From Todiramphus chloris collaris (lineage: Eukaryota > Chordata > Aves > Coraciiformes > Alcedinidae), in assembly GCA_025345505.1 (NCBI GenBank), contig JANVCC010000174.1, positions 1,400,489 to 1,464,488 of the forward strand: 64,000 nt of DNA. The letters are read 5' to 3'. The notes below the pieces were generated by a model, which did not search any database, had not been told where the DNA came from, and saw nothing but the letters and a program-made list of their open reading frames with translations. Positions 61,261 through 64,000 of this stretch are shown one piece after another (positions within the stretch are counted from its first letter, which is position 1; each line of letters starts with the position of its first letter). Position numbers and translations under genes: made by a program.

Positions 61261-64000
61261 AGTCTCCCCCCCTTCCCCTAATCTGCCTTATTCACTTGGT
61301 TAAATACTAAACAAACAAACTAAATCCTCCCTATTTTCTACTGATTAAATATTCTTATGAAATGAGTATTGTCTTCAGAAAACTGGATCAAAGTATTTTC
61401 ACTCTGAATAAGAAAGGGCAAGCAACTTGCTTAGCATGCCTTGGAATGGAAAAAACAGGAACAAGTACTACAACTTTTCTTCTCAGGTTTCTATATATGA
61501 GAGGTTCTAAATGTGAAATGAAAAAGTTGCTTCTGGTCACTCACTTCACGTCTGTGTGTAACTCGTACGTTCGTGCACACGAGAGAAAGAGAAATGTGTT
61601 TCCTTCCAGTTGTTTTCTATTTAAAAATATGTCCCTTGTTAATACTATTTCAAAACAAGGAGGAAAGATACAGGAAAAAAAATGCTGCAAGATTAATGGG
61701 AGGAAAAAAAATGTATAGGATTCCTGCTCTGAGGCAGCAGAGAGCAGGGAGAATTCCTCATTCTCCTATGAGCATTTTGGGTAAATACCCCTGTTCACTG
61801 ACAACATACCCACTAAATTTATTAGAGGGGAAAAAAATCAAACACAAAGGCAAAAGGACATTGTAATATCACAAAGCATATCACAGCATAAATCACACCA
61901 TTATAAGTCAGTGCAAAATGTATTTCAGTGGTAGTTTCAAGGCAGGGAAAATACAGTTTCACTTGTAGCAAGAGAGGTCAGGTCTTCCTCTTCTAATGTT
62001 AAGTAAGCTCCTTGCTTACATGAAGTATGTTATCTCTGGTTCATACAGGAAAAAAGGAAGAGATACCTTAAGTAAAAGCTCCAACACTAAGCTATATATT
62101 TCAGAGGCCAAAGCACTGGGAGAATATGAGGAACACCAGGCAGGAAAAGCAGAGGGATAATGGGGCTCAGCCTGGAGATTCTGAAATGCAGAAGTCCTAC
62201 TGGACACTGCTGTCACACCTGGAACGGCGTTTGGGTGCCTCCTGCTTGAATTCATCTACAACAGATCTTCAGGCAGCAAACAGCATAATTCAACAGGCAC
62301 AATTCTGGCTTCACAAAAAGTTCAACTTGGAAAAAGGCAGAGTGCAATGTGTCCCCAGATCAAACAAGACATGTCCAGAAGTCCTCAGTAACCTGAGCTA
62401 CAGAATCACAAGTTCTGTTACAAACGCAGTGCAACTCCTGCATAACAAGAGTGTGCAAAAACACAAGTGAAATCTAAATCTTGGGTACCTTCTTCCAAAG
62501 ACCTGTCTACTACAGAGTCATTCTAAGAATACCACAACCAGCAAAAAAGATGGAAGAAAAAAGTCTTTCTGTAACATAAATAAAAATTTCTTGTTCTAAA
62601 ACCGGGGAAATTTTATCATCACCTATGGGCTTTATTTTTAGGTCTCTTGCCTTCAGCATTTCCTTTCTATTATCAAACAAGTAGAAGAACAGTACCTGAC
62701 AGAAAGCCTCCTTCGAGTGGACAATGGTAAGCAAGTCCACCTGTCTGCTGCACCACCAGCCATGAAGAGACAATGCGTGTAACTAAACGGGAAGCCAATG
62801 TAACAGGGGAACACAAGACATCCCATTCAACCAGTACACGATGTGAGAACACTACACAGAGAACAAAACCCTCTGCGTATCTGAAATGGTTTCAAATTAG
62901 TATCTACCTTGGGGTTTGAAGGCTTTGCAGACTCTATGCCAGGGTGCCAGTTTCAAGGTAGTTTATCAGGAACAGAACATAACCAAGGCTCTGACATTTG
63001 CTTAAAAGAAGCCTGTATAGGGCAGAAAATAATGGAAGAGACAGTACTGCAGTAACCACAGCGCTGTCATCATTTGTTACCACGGCTGACAACCTCCCTG
63101 GACAGAAGAGTATGCACTCAGAGAAAACAAGTATTACAGACACTAAACAGGTAAGTTTCCAAGTGTACTCAACCTGTGATCTGCAAATGCTTCCTGTTAT
63201 TCCTGCAGAGAAACAAGTCTCATGGTGATGGTTCCTGATGCTCATTACTTCTATTATAATACTCCTCAGAGACCCCAAAAGGCATTCACTGTGCAGGTAC
63301 TGTGCCAGGTACTGTGCAGAAACAGAGTAAAAGGCAGTCAGACCCAAAGTCTTCAACAGTCTATGTGAAGGAAAGACAGATTGGAAAGAAAACACTGCAC
63401 ACACAAATGAAGCAACTTACCCAGAGTACACACCAGGTCTAGGAAATTTCCTTTCTAATACACTGGGAACTACAACAAAAAACATTCTACAAAGGTCAGA
63501 GAATATTAATTTCTCCTCTAAGTTCATTTCCAAAAGTGGAACAGTTTGGTACACAGCACATCCAAACCCTAGAAACTGAACGCCGTACCAAAACGCAACA
63601 CAAACTTTTAAAACAGCAGTGTCAGAAAACATTTGTGCTTCAGATCCATTCATTTTGTGTGAAAGAGAAATATTTTGTTAAGCAGCTTGTTGAGCAATAC
63701 TAACAAAATGATTGGCCTTTGGCTACTCTTTGATCTGTGATATTATCTTCAGGAGCTTCTAAGGAGAAAGACAGAGGTTGTCTTAAATTCAGGTAAGGTA
63801 AAACATTGGCAATATATCAGGTTTGGTTTTGATCTCTCTTTGGAACTCAAATTTTAAACTGTATTTCCAACAACTTGAACCAGCACATCACAAGAATTCT
63901 GGCACTGGAGTAGAAGGAGTGTGCCTGGAGGATCTGCAATCAACCAGGCATCTCTAACTCCGACACAAAGGAGCTGTGTAAAAGAACAGCAATTTCAAGC

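Larger units (their letters stand above)
54852..64000 (-). other. PEX14: PEX14 intron, upstream part leaves the window
   Basis: No exon matching the PEX14 N-terminal domain (the SRVRQSPLATRRAFLKKKG region in human) could be found on the minus strand up to base 64,000, so the intron continues beyond. Contents are a 29-bp tandem duplication (56600-56656), a 12-bp tandem unit (58934-58969) and blocks that look like conserved noncoding DNA (about 55,180-55,370 and 60,790-61,260). The rest looks unique and AT-rich. Confidence 0.65.

Noticed and set aside
55000..64000. A PEX14 N-terminal exon in the rest of the window
   Set aside because: No minus-strand stretch resembling the N-terminal domain was found; the intron probably continues past the window edge.
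1..64000. tRNA, rRNA, CRISPR array or bacterial-type operon features
   Set aside because: Searched by eye and none recognised; genome context is vertebrate. A small noncoding RNA hairpin cannot be excluded without folding and alignment.

Overview
The window is vertebrate genomic DNA, most likely from a bird. Multi-exon genes with GT-AG introns, long 3' UTRs and no operons make it a vertebrate. The bird call rests on CR1-family retrotransposon remnants, including a fragment ending in the typical avian CR1 terminus (54072-54159). I did not fix the species.

Two genes lie tail to tail. On the plus strand, positions 1 to about 29,040 hold the 3' two thirds of CASZ1, the castor-type zinc-finger transcription factor. 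Eleven coding exons join in phase into 1,188 codons plus stop. They encode eight of the expected eleven castor zinc-finger modules, an N-S/T/P-rich linker, a basic nuclear-localisation-like segment and a long acidic tail. The stop codon is at 24123-24125, and a roughly 4.9-kb 3' UTR ends at an AATAAA at 29016-29021. On the minus strand, PEX14, the peroxisomal import docking protein, occupies 39821-54851. Six exons give residues from the conserved LTDEEID segment to the C-terminus. The exons for the N-terminal ~55-60 residues lie beyond base 64,000. The order CASZ1 then convergent PEX14 matches the synteny I know from human 1p36.

Region by region: 1-24,125 CASZ1 exons and introns, with a decayed antisense CR1 reverse transcriptase in the 6597-9516 intron and a CpG-rich island near 1,940-2,110; 24,126-29,040 CASZ1 3' UTR with U-rich tracts, an internal CpG-rich block and an AT/GT microsatellite; 29,040-38,450 intergenic sequence with no recognisable gene; 38,450-39,820 probable PEX14 3' UTR; 39,821-54,851 PEX14 exons and introns; 54,852-64,000 a PEX14 intron with blocks that look like conserved noncoding DNA.

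The most useful observations concern CASZ1 isoforms. The exon ending at 11324 has a 5' splice site whose read-through gives Glu-Lys-stop at once, followed about 200 bases later by ATTAAA and a GT-rich tract. That is a simple switch between a five-finger and an eleven-finger protein. A phase-compatible 98-codon open exon at 19182-19475 sits between two confidently called exons. The two genes are not known to act in one pathway; their link here is position, with PEX14 introns being plausible hosts of CASZ1 enhancers.
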